A stretch of 15,817 bases of DNA from JBAVEL01 sp049587715 (GTDB lineage: Bacteria > Bacteroidota > Ignavibacteria > UBA10030 > UBA6906), in NCBI GenBank assembly GCA_049587715.1, contig JBAVEL010000131.1:1-15817 (forward strand), in the 5' to 3' direction. The position numbers were made by a program, and so were the translations under genes. This document shows, in pieces, positions 8,182-14,760 of the stretch. How positions within the stretch are numbered: the first letter of the stretch is position 1; each line of letters starts with the position of its first letter. Below the pieces are notes generated by a model. That model was not told where the DNA came from. It worked only from the letters and a program-made list of their open reading frames with translations, and did not search any database.

Positions 8182-8511
8182 CTAGGATTTCCGGCGGGAG
8201 CCCGCCTCCTGGATCTCGAAAACCCTGTCCAGCATGGAGATCTTGAGGAGCGCGGCGACTTTCTTGTGGACGTTGATGAGGCGGACCGACCCGCCGTGCT
8301 CTTTCATCTTCCGGTCGGCGATGAGGAGGGCGCTCAGGCCGCTGCTGTCGCAGAACTCCACGTCGGCCATATCCACCACCATGCGCTCCACCGCCGGCTT
8401 GCAGAGGAGGAGGAACTCCCCCTTCAGTTCGGGGGAGATCGAGGAATCGAGCTTGCGCTCCTTGAGCTTGAGCGTCACGGCCGTGTCGGTCTTGCGGACC
8501 TCGTACTTCAT
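8182..8511 (-). CDS. STAS-domain protein, anti-sigma-factor antagonist-like
   Basis: 109-residue single STAS domain resembling SpoIIAA/RsbV antagonists, which bind an anti-sigma kinase and are switched off when that kinase phosphorylates a serine. The core is VEFCDSSGLSALL (51-63): Asp55-Ser56-Ser57-Gly58 matches the phosphorylation loop, with Ser56 in the place of SpoIIAA Ser58. The N-terminal strands and C-terminal VAALLKISMLDRVFEI follow the fold, leaving a short basic tail. GGAGGAGG directly precedes the ATG at 8511. No matching kinase of the RsbW type, PP2C phosphatase or sigma factor is in the window, so the partner must be elsewhere. It sits between the GT9-like gene (12 bases) and the first symporter (15 bases). 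STAS domains also occur on SulP carriers, but a link to these symporters is speculative. Confidence 0.87.
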   Translation of the reverse strand: MKYEVRKTDTAVTLKLKERKLDSSISPELKGEFLLLCKPAVERMVVDMADVEFCDSSGLSALLIADRKMKEHGGSVRLINVHKKVAALLKISMLDRVFEIQEAGSRRKS

Positions 8512-8523
8512 GCCTCCTCCGGT

Positions 8524-9069
8524 TCAGAACATCTGCAGGAACTTCGCCATCCGGTCGTACAGGTGCTTGCGCGGGAGCGTGCGGTCGGGCTGGATCTGCA
8601 GATTGTAGAAGGGGTCGGAGCCCTCCCGCGCAAAGCCCACGCGCACGCGGGCGTCGCTTGCCCTACAAATATAGGCCGAGGGCAGTATCAAGTCAAGGTT
8701 CAGGTCTATGGCAATGTCGAACTTCTGCTGGAGAACCCGGTTCAGCATGGGCTGGCGCGGGAGGTAGAGGGGGGTCAGGTCTTCCTCCAGGAGATGGATG
8801 AAGTGCCCGAAGGGGAGGGCCCGCATGGCTTCCCGGCCGTGATCGTCGCTGAGGATGGTGACGCCCCGCTCGGGAATCCGCTCGCGCAGAAGTTCGATGA
8901 CGCCGAGGGCGGGGAGGAACTCGCGTCTCTTCAGGGGCATGATGAGCAGTGCGGTCCGGGCGCGGGAGAGGGCCCCCGTGAAGGAGACGAGCGTGTCGGG
9001 AGTTTTCCGCCAGCGAAAGCGGGCAAGCCGCACGCCGGCAGCCATGCGGAGACCCGGAAAGGCCCTCAT
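8524..9069 (-). CDS. Short GT9/heptosyltransferase-like domain protein
   Basis: 181-residue protein that looks like only the N-terminal half of a family 9 glycosyltransferase (ADP-heptose:LPS heptosyltransferase type, usually about 330-360 residues). After a basic N-terminus come a strand-like TALLIMPLKRREFLPALGVIELLRE (39-63, shown in part), VTILSDDHGREA (70-81), FDIAIDLN (117-124) and ASDARVRVGF (137-146), which parallel acceptor-domain motifs of that family. The C-terminal nucleotide-sugar domain is missing and the STAS gene follows after 12 bases, so no remnant is left. The start is well supported: ATG overlaps the ligA stop (ATGA, 9066-9069) with AGGAGG (9078-9083) eight bases upstream. 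Transferase activity is doubtful; a binding or regulatory role is possible. The family assignment is from pattern memory and is moderate. Confidence 0.7.
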   Translation of the reverse strand: MRAFPGLRMAAGVRLARFRWRKTPDTLVSFTGALSRARTALLIMPLKRREFLPALGVIELLRERIPERGVTILSDDHGREAMRALPFGHFIHLLEEDLTPLYLPRQPMLNRVLQQKFDIAIDLNLDLILPSAYICRASDARVRVGFAREGSDPFYNLQIQPDRTLPRKHLYDRMAKFLQMF

Positions 9070-11069
9070 CGGAGCATCCTCCTGAATTCCTCTTCGGTGA
9101 TGATGCGGAGTCCCAGCGCACGGGCCCGCCGCAGCTTGCTTCCGGCCTCGGCGCCGGCCAGCACGAAGTCCACCCGGGTGCCCACCGCTGAGGCCACCCG
9201 TCCCCCGCGGCTCTCGATCAGCGCGCGCGCTTCGGCGCGTGTGAGGCCTCCCAGGGAGCCGGTGAGCACGAAGGTCTTACCCGCGAGCTCCCCCGAGCCC
9301 CGCTCCGCCTCCATGGCCAGCCCCGAGGCCCGGAGACGGCGGAGGATCTCCCTGTTGTGCTCCTCCCGGAAAAAGGCACGAACGCTTCCCGCAATGCGCG
9401 GTCCGATGGAAGAGACGGACTGCAGGTCCTCCTCCGTTGCCCGCTCCAGGCGCTCCATGGAGGAGAACTGCTCCGCCAAAAGGCGCGCCACCCCCGCCCC
9501 CACGTGGCGGATCCCGAGGGCAAAGAGGACGCGGTGGAAGGGCCTGCGGAGGCTGGCTCCCAGCGCCTCCACGAGATTGCGCGCGCTCTTCGGGCCCCAC
9601 CGCTCCAGCTCTGCAATCTCCCTCTCCCGGTGGGGGAGCAGGTAAATGTCGGCATAGCTCCCGAGGAACCCCCGGGACACCAGCAGCTCCACAGCGGCCT
9701 CTCCCAACCCCTCGATATCCATGGCCTCCCGGGCGGCGAAGTGCTGAATGCGGCCCCGCACCTGGGCGGGACACTCGGCGTTCTCGCAGAAGTAGTTCAC
9801 CTCTCCTTCGGGGCGGTCGATGCGGCTCCCGCACTCGGGGCAGGCCGAAGGGACCTCGTAGGGGACGGCTCCCGCCGGTCTCAGATCCCGCCGCACACCC
9901 GTCACCTTGGGAATCACATCCCCCCCCTTCTCCACCGTGACCGTGTCCCCCGCCCGCAGGTCGAGCCCCCGCACGTAGTCGGGGTTATGGAGCGTGGCGC
10001 GGCTGACGGTTGTGCCCCCCATGAAGACGGGGGTCAGCTCGGCCACCGGCGTGATGGTTCCCACCCGGCCCACCTGATGGGTGACGGCCGTGAGGATGGT
10101 CTCCGCCTGCCGGGCCGCAAACTTGAAGGCCATGGCCCAGCGGGGGCTCCTGGCGATGGTTCCCAGCTCCTCCTGCTGCGCCAGGGAGTCCACCTTGACC
10201 ACCACCCCGTCGATGTCATAGGGGAGCCGGTCCCGGCCCGACTCCCACTCGCCCCAGAAGGCGATTGCCTCCTCAATGCCCGGGCAGAGACGGGCGTGCT
10301 CGTTCACGGGGAACCCCAGCCGTTTGAGGAGAGCCAGGCTCTCCCAGTGGCTCCCCAGGCGCGCTCCTCCGGCGAGGAGCGTATAGGCGCAGTAGCGGAT
10401 GGGGCGCGCGGAGACCAGGCGCGGATCCTGGAGCTTGAGGGTCCCTGCCGTGGTGTTGCGGGGATTCACGAAGGTCTTTCCGCCCTCCGCCGCCTGCTGT
10501 GCGTTCAGGCGCCGGAAGTCCTCCCGTTCCATGTAGGCCTCCCCGCGCACCTCCAGAGTACGGAGCGTGGGCCCTGCGGACCGGAGCCGGAGCGGGAGGG
10601 CCCGGACCGTCCTCAGGTTGGAGGTGATGTCGTCTCCCCTGGTGCCGTCCCCCCGGGTGGCTCCCACCTCCAGGATTCCGTTCCGGTAACGGAGAGAGGT
10701 GGCCACCCCGTCGATCTTCAGCTCGGCCACGTAGCGGAAGGGGGCCCCTCCCAGGATCTCCCTTACCCGCCGGTCGAAATCACGCATCTCCTCCGGGGAA
10801 TAGGAGTTGGCCAGACTCAGCATGGGAGGGGAATGGCTCACGGTAGGGAACTCCTTCGTGGGCTCTCCCCCCACACGGCGGGTGGGGGAATCGGGCGCCT
10901 GCAGCCCGGGGTACTCACGCTCCAGAAGCTGGAGCGTGCGGAGAAGCCGGTCGTACTCTTCATCGCTGATGACGGGCTCGGCAAGCACATAGTAGCGGTA
11001 GTCGTGCTCTTCGAGCCGGCTGCGGAGGGCCCGAACCTCTTCCAGGATCCTTTTGGGCGGGGCGGCCAT
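9066..11069 (-). CDS. ligA: NAD-dependent DNA ligase LigA
   Basis: 667-residue bacterial DNA ligase that seals nicks during replication and repair, using NAD and forming an enzyme-AMP intermediate. Domains in order: the Ia domain with HDYRYYVLAEPVISDEEYD (22-40), which binds NMN; the adenylation domain with AELKIDG, where Lys118 is the AMP-accepting lysine; further nucleotide motifs including YDIDGVVVKVD (284-294); the OB fold (about 325-400); the zinc finger C410, C413, C428, C433; helix-hairpin-helix repeats (about 450-580); and a C-terminal BRCT domain (about 593-667). All key residues are present and length is standard. GGAGG (11079-11083) lies nine bases before the ATG. It is 17 bases from the RodZ-like gene upstream and coupled to the GT9-like gene downstream by a four-base overlap. 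Confidence 0.98.
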   Translation of the reverse strand: MAAPPKRILEEVRALRSRLEEHDYRYYVLAEPVISDEEYDRLLRTLQLLEREYPGLQAPDSPTRRVGGEPTKEFPTVSHSPPMLSLANSYSPEEMRDFDRRVREILGGAPFRYVAELKIDGVATSLRYRNGILEVGATRGDGTRGDDITSNLRTVRALPLRLRSAGPTLRTLEVRGEAYMEREDFRRLNAQQAAEGGKTFVNPRNTTAGTLKLQDPRLVSARPIRYCAYTLLAGGARLGSHWESLALLKRLGFPVNEHARLCPGIEEAIAFWGEWESGRDRLPYDIDGVVVKVDSLAQQEELGTIARSPRWAMAFKFAARQAETILTAVTHQVGRVGTITPVAELTPVFMGGTTVSRATLHNPDYVRGLDLRAGDTVTVEKGGDVIPKVTGVRRDLRPAGAVPYEVPSACPECGSRIDRPEGEVNYFCENAECPAQVRGRIQHFAAREAMDIEGLGEAAVELLVSRGFLGSYADIYLLPHREREIAELERWGPKSARNLVEALGASLRRPFHRVLFALGIRHVGAGVARLLAEQFSSMERLERATEEDLQSVSSIGPRIAGSVRAFFREEHNREILRRLRASGLAMEAERGSGELAGKTFVLTGSLGGLTRAEARALIESRGGRVASAVGTRVDFVLAGAEAGSKLRRARALGLRIITEEEFRRMLR

Positions 11070-11086
11070 GTCCGGGGGCCTCCGCC

Positions 11087-11848
11087 CTACCGGCGCCGGA
11101 GGGATGTGCGCGTGACCTCCACGTTCCGGAGGATGGACCCGTCGCTACCCAGCTTTCCCAGGTCCCCGCCGTCCAGCGTCCACCGGACGGCGCCTGCGTT
11201 GCCCACGGAGACCAGGAAACGCCGGGCCGCCTTCCAGGTGCGGGTTCTGCCGGGGCGGAGTACATAATCCATGGGAGGTCCGTCATCGGCCGAGATCTGC
11301 ACCCAGACCGTGTCGGAGGGGGTGGCCGCCAGGACCAGCGTGTCGGTTCCATGGGCCGGCGCCCGCATGGCCTCCGAATCCGGCGCCGGCGGGGGGCTCT
11401 GCTCCCTCAGGACCCGGTCGAAGGGAGTCTCCCGGACGGGCGGGGGGGTGTCCACGCCCAGAAGATTCCAGAGGGCGACGGCGGCAACAAGCGCAACCAC
11501 GGAGGCAAAGGCCAGAAGGCCGAAGGGAAGGGGCTTCCTGGCGGGCGTCCCCGGCCCGGCATCCTGCACAACGGTCTGCGGGAGGGGGGATTCCCGGCCC
11601 GACTGTTCCGAAGGAGGCGCTGCCTCGTTAGCGTCCCAGGTCTCCATCAGCTCGTCCGGATCCAGCCCCACCACCTTGGCGTAGTCCCGCAGGAAGGCCC
11701 GCACATACGGCCGGGGGAGGAACGACAGCTCCCCCCGCTCGATCCGTTCCAGGAAGGAGATGTCGATAAAGGTGGCGTCGGCCACATCGGAGAGGGACAT
11801 GCGGCGCTCGAGACGCGCCTTCTGCAACCGTATGTGGACGGGATCCAT
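11087..11848 (-). CDS. RodZ-like HTH membrane protein with C-terminal DUF4115-type domain
   Basis: 253-residue bitopic membrane protein with RodZ architecture. Residues 5-70 form a Cro/RodZ-type helix-turn-helix (MSLSDVADATFIDISFLERIERG region); in RodZ this domain sits in the cytoplasm and binds the actin-like MreB for rod shape. A Pro/Gly-rich linker leads to one membrane helix (about 108-131). A second Pro-rich linker is followed by a DUF4115-like beta domain (about 168-248) with VWVQISADDG, LRPGRTRTWKA and VSVGNAGAV, expected in the periplasm. Length is shorter than E. coli RodZ (337) but usual for other phyla. AGGAG (11855-11859) overlaps the kinase stop codon and lies six bases before the ATG, pointing to coupled translation. 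No mre genes are in view, so a cell-shape role rests on family knowledge. Confidence 0.88.
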   Translation of the reverse strand: MDPVHIRLQKARLERRMSLSDVADATFIDISFLERIERGELSFLPRPYVRAFLRDYAKVVGLDPDELMETWDANEAAPPSEQSGRESPLPQTVVQDAGPGTPARKPLPFGLLAFASVVALVAAVALWNLLGVDTPPPVRETPFDRVLREQSPPPAPDSEAMRAPAHGTDTLVLAATPSDTVWVQISADDGPPMDYVLRPGRTRTWKAARRFLVSVGNAGAVRWTLDGGDLGKLGSDGSILRNVEVTRTSLRRR

Positions 11849-11857
11849 GTCCGGCTC

Positions 11858-14104
11858 CTACGAGGGGCTCTCCGTTTCCACCATGCGGGTATCCAGCACA
11901 TGGCGTACCCGGGAGGCGAGCTCTTCGAGTTGGAACGGCTTCTGCACGAAGCCGTTGACCTCCCCCGGGAAGCTCGCGGCGTCGATCACCTTCCTTCCGT
12001 ATCCCGTCACGATGATGATGCGCACACGCGGGTTGATGGACCGGAGGGCTTCAAACGCGGCTGCTCCGCTCATGTGGGGCATGTTGACATCGAGCAGGAT
12101 GAGGTCCACGGAGGCCTGGCGGTTCCGGTAGGCCTCCACTCCCGACCGGCCGTCCGGGTACACGGTGACCGTGTAGCCCAGATCCGAGAGCATGTCCCGG
12201 GCGATCTCCCGCACGCTCTCCTCGTCGTCGATGAGGAGGATGTGCTCCCTCCCCCCCGGAATCCTCCTCCGCCTCTGGTCCCGGGCCGCCACCGCCCTTG
12301 CGTCGGAACGGGGGAAGCAGACCGCAAAGGCGCTGCCCTGTCCCACCCGGCTTTCCAGGGTAAGAAACCCTCCGTGGCTCTGCACCACCCCGTACAGCAC
12401 GGAGAGACCCAGCCCCGTGCCGTTGTCTTTGGTGGTGAAGAACGGCTCGAAGATCCGGCCCTGGACGGACTGCTCGATTCCCACGCCCGTGTCTTCGACC
12501 CGGATGCCCACGAAGGGACCCGGTTTCACGGATGTGAACTGGCTGGTGGTGCGGGCGTCCGCCACGAAGGCGCTCGTGGTGATGGTGAGCGTGCCGCCGC
12601 GGGGCATGGCGTCCCGCGCGTTCAGGAGAAGATTCAGCACCGCCTGCTGGATCTGCCCCTCGTCGCCGTTCACCAGGACACTGTCATCGGTGAGCCGCGC
12701 AACGATCTCGATCTCCTTGCTGACGCTCCGCTCGAACAGGTGGAGCGTCTCGCGCACGATACCGTTGACGTCCACGGCCTTCGAGGAGGTTTCCCCCTTC
12801 CGGGCGAAGGTGAGAAGCTGGCGGGTGAGGGAAGACCCCCGCTTGGCGGCCCCCTCGATGATGGACACGTACTTGTAAAACTTCTCTTCCTCGCTCATGC
12901 GGCGGCGCATGATGCTGGCGGCCCCCAGAATGGAGGCCAGGATGTTGTTGAAATCGTGCGCGATCCCGCCCGCCAGGCTTCCGATGCTGTCGATCTTCTG
13001 GGCATGGAGGATGGCTGCTTCCATGCGTTTCCGCTCGGTGATGTCCCGGGCGATCAGCCGGGCGCTCACCGCCTTCCCCGCGGCGTCACAGACCAGGGAG
13101 GAGTTGAGGCTGACCTGGATGGGTTCGCCCCCGACGGGAGACATCCGCTCCTCCACGTCGGCCATGCGGGTGTTCGTCTCGAACATGGCACGCAGGTGCT
13201 GCTCCACGGCCGGGCGGCGCTCCTCCTCGAAGAGGTCGGTGAGGGGGCGGCCGATGATCCCGTCGCGGGGGAGCCCCAGGGCCGCAGCCCCCGTGGTATT
13301 GCAGGCGATGATGTGCCCGTCGCGCGTGACCGTCAGATACAGGTCGGGGGCGTTCTCGTACAGGTCCGCATACTGTCTTTCCGAGGCCTGGAGGCGCTCG
13401 AAGAGCCGGGCGTTGTGCACCGCCACGCTGATCTGGTTGCCGAACGACTCCATCAGCTCGGCCTGCCGCTCGGTGAACATCGCGTAGCCCGGACCCGCCA
13501 CCACGAGGGTGCCGGTGACCCCGTCCTGGGAGCGCAGGGGGATGGAGGCCCAGAATTGTATCCCCATCTCCTTGAGCGGCGGAGGGATGGCCCCGCGGCG
13601 ATCCTCCAGATGTTCGCGCTCCACGTGCGGCTGATGGAGCCAGGCGGAGGAAGATCCGTCGGGGGAAAGCACCAGGGAGAGAACATCCAGCCGGGTTCCC
13701 CGGGAGCACTTCAAGCGCAGGGCATCCTCCTCCAGCATGTACACCCAGCCATACGGAATGCCCAGCAGCTCGGTGGTCTTGTCGAGCGCCGTCTGGAGCA
13801 GCGTGTCCAGCCGGACCACGCGTGTCACCGCCTCGGTGATGGTGTTGAGGGCGACCAGCTCCTGCTGCTGTTCCTCCATCCGGCGGCCGTAGGTGAGGGA
13901 GAAATACACGCTCACGAACCCGATGAGACCGATGGTCAGGATGCTGATGAAGTCCATCAGCCGCGGCTCCTGGCCCGTGAGTATCACGGAGGCGATGATC
14001 GTGCTCATGGATACGATCACCGCCGTGGACGAGACGACCTGGGCCTGCTCCACGGGGCCCAGCTTCCGCAGGAAAGCCCGTATTTTTCTCTGCCCGCTCC
14101 GCAT
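11858..14104 (-). CDS. Hybrid sensor histidine kinase (2 TM, GAF, PAS, HisKA, HATPase, REC)
   Basis: 748-residue hybrid two-component kinase. Order: a basic start; two membrane segments (about 23-43 and 51-72) with almost no periplasmic loop; a GAF-like domain (about 85-235); a PAS domain (about 240-355) ending in DITERK; a dimerisation domain with phosphoacceptor His383 in GGIAHDFNNIL; an ATPase domain with N box NLLLNARDAM (491-500), G1 DTGVGI (538-543), F box EPFFTTK and G2 GTGLGL (562-567); and a C-terminal receiver domain with Asp626-Asp627, phosphoacceptor Asp672, Thr700 and Lys722. All catalytic residues are present. Sensing is probably cytoplasmic or in the membrane, given the short loops. 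No HPt protein or DNA-binding regulator lies nearby. I chose ATG 14104; an upstream in-frame ATG (14299) would run through the HU terminator. It heads the seven-gene operon. Confidence 0.94.
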   Translation of the reverse strand: MRSGQRKIRAFLRKLGPVEQAQVVSSTAVIVSMSTIIASVILTGQEPRLMDFISILTIGLIGFVSVYFSLTYGRRMEEQQQELVALNTITEAVTRVVRLDTLLQTALDKTTELLGIPYGWVYMLEEDALRLKCSRGTRLDVLSLVLSPDGSSSAWLHQPHVEREHLEDRRGAIPPPLKEMGIQFWASIPLRSQDGVTGTLVVAGPGYAMFTERQAELMESFGNQISVAVHNARLFERLQASERQYADLYENAPDLYLTVTRDGHIIACNTTGAAALGLPRDGIIGRPLTDLFEEERRPAVEQHLRAMFETNTRMADVEERMSPVGGEPIQVSLNSSLVCDAAGKAVSARLIARDITERKRMEAAILHAQKIDSIGSLAGGIAHDFNNILASILGAASIMRRRMSEEEKFYKYVSIIEGAAKRGSSLTRQLLTFARKGETSSKAVDVNGIVRETLHLFERSVSKEIEIVARLTDDSVLVNGDEGQIQQAVLNLLLNARDAMPRGGTLTITTSAFVADARTTSQFTSVKPGPFVGIRVEDTGVGIEQSVQGRIFEPFFTTKDNGTGLGLSVLYGVVQSHGGFLTLESRVGQGSAFAVCFPRSDARAVAARDQRRRRIPGGREHILLIDDEESVREIARDMLSDLGYTVTVYPDGRSGVEAYRNRQASVDLILLDVNMPHMSGAAAFEALRSINPRVRIIIVTGYGRKVIDAASFPGEVNGFVQKPFQLEELASRVRHVLDTRMVETESPS

Positions 14105-14111
14105 CGGGCTC

Positions 14112-14140
14112 AATGTACGAAACGGCCTTCTGACATTCAA
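14112..14140 (-). promoter_or_regulatory. Candidate promoter of the kinase-ligase-symporter operon
   Basis: On the minus strand TTGAAT (14140-14135) and TACATT (14117-14112) are 17 bases apart, each with four of six consensus bases. Only seven bases separate the -10 element from the kinase ATG, so transcription would start at or next to the start codon. No ribosome site is visible there, which agrees with a leaderless message. Confidence 0.45.
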
Positions 14141-14167
14141 CGAACCGCGCGGGGACCGCCGGGGGGG

Positions 14168-14197
14168 AAAAAAAGTCCCACCGCCCTGCGGTGGGAC
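14168..14197 (-). terminator. Intrinsic terminator of the HU gene
   Basis: Read on the minus strand, GTCCCACCGC (14197-14188) pairs perfectly with GCGGTGGGAC (14184-14175) around a three-base loop and is followed by seven T (14174-14168). It lies 29 bases past the HU stop and is the clearest terminator in the window. It separates HU from the kinase operon. Confidence 0.92.
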
Positions 14198-14226
14198 CCT
14201 GAGATCAATGCGTCTGAGGTTGCCTG

Positions 14227-14556
14227 CTACATCGTCGGCTGGAAGGGCGGCGGTGTGGGCCTCGGGAAGGAGCGCTTGGGCAGAACGGCTTCCTTGCATG
14301 CCTTTGCGACGCGGAACTTCACGACCGTCTTTGCAGGTATCTCGATGGTCTGGCCCGTGGCGGGGTTGCGCCCCATGCGGGCCTTCCGATCCACGAGCAC
14401 CAGCTTGCCGATTCCGGGGAGCGTGTAGGAGTTCTTGGCCTCCTTATACGCCAACCGGGCCTGCTCCTCGAAGATCAATCCAGCGGTCTTCTTGGTCAGG
14501 TCGAACTTCTTCGCGAAGTGCGCAACGAGCTGCGCCTTCGACATTGCTTTGGCCAT
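14227..14556 (-). CDS. HU-family DNA-binding protein with C-terminal tail
   Basis: 109-residue histone-like protein of the HU/IHF family, which binds and bends DNA as a dimer and helps fold the nucleoid. The body matches HU: helical MSKAQLVAHFAKKFDLTKK (5-23), then YTLPGIGKLVLVDRKAR (44-60), the arm with GRNPATGQTIEIPA (62-75) whose Asn-Pro inserts into the minor groove, and VVKFRVAKACKEAV (78-91). Typical HU has about 90 residues; this one has four extra at the front and about 17 at the end, Pro- and Arg-containing (PKRSFPRP then TPPPFQPTM). AAGGAGG (14561-14567) lies four bases before the ATG at 14556 and fixes the start; an ATG at 14661 is upstream of the promoter-like elements. It is a single-gene unit bounded by its own terminator. 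HU versus IHF subunit cannot be settled. Confidence 0.93.
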   Translation of the reverse strand: MAKAMSKAQLVAHFAKKFDLTKKTAGLIFEEQARLAYKEAKNSYTLPGIGKLVLVDRKARMGRNPATGQTIEIPAKTVVKFRVAKACKEAVLPKRSFPRPTPPPFQPTM

Positions 14557-14760
14557 TGTGCCTCCTTGTTGGTTGGTGGGCAATCGTGAGCCGGGATGAC
14601 CCAGGTGGAACGAAATCCGCGGGAAGATAATACATTTTGGGCGGAATTCAAAGAAACGCACAAAAAAAAGTCAATAAAGACGGGGATAGAAGAAGCTTCA
14701 AGCCGGGCGGGGAACTCTATGAGGGGCCTGGGTCGCTGCAACCCATTCATTCTAAATATT
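14557..14760. other. A+T-rich intergenic region between the helicase and HU genes
   Basis: This 204-base gap is markedly richer in A and T than the rest of the window, as expected of a strong promoter region. It holds the HU promoter candidate and ribosome site. A short hairpin (GGGT..ACCC, 14730-14744) lies past the helicase stop but has no T-run, so no convincing helicase terminator is seen. No small gene is supported. Confidence 0.6.
14646..14674 (-). promoter_or_regulatory. Candidate promoter of the HU gene
   Basis: In the A+T-rich gap upstream of HU, the minus strand reads TTGACT (14674-14669), 17 bases, then TTGAAT (14651-14646). The -35 matches five of six sigma-70 consensus bases and the -10 four of six. 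The spacer starts with seven T. A TATTAT at 14632-14627 is another possible -10 but lacks a good -35. Confidence 0.55.

Noticed and set aside
7072..11267. Long plus-strand open frames opposite the symporter and ligA genes
   Set aside because: They mirror ligA, STAS and symporter codons and contain no recognisable family motif, so they are shadows.
14105..14299. N-terminal extension of the histidine kinase to an ATG at 14299
   Set aside because: It would make the reading frame run through the HU terminator and HU 3' end, and the added 65 residues look like random Pro/Arg/Gly-rich sequence.
11351..14428. Long plus-strand open frame (about 1,025 codons) opposite the RodZ-like and kinase genes
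   Set aside because: The minus-strand genes have all their catalytic motifs; the plus-strand product is compositionally odd and crosses the HU terminator and HU gene.
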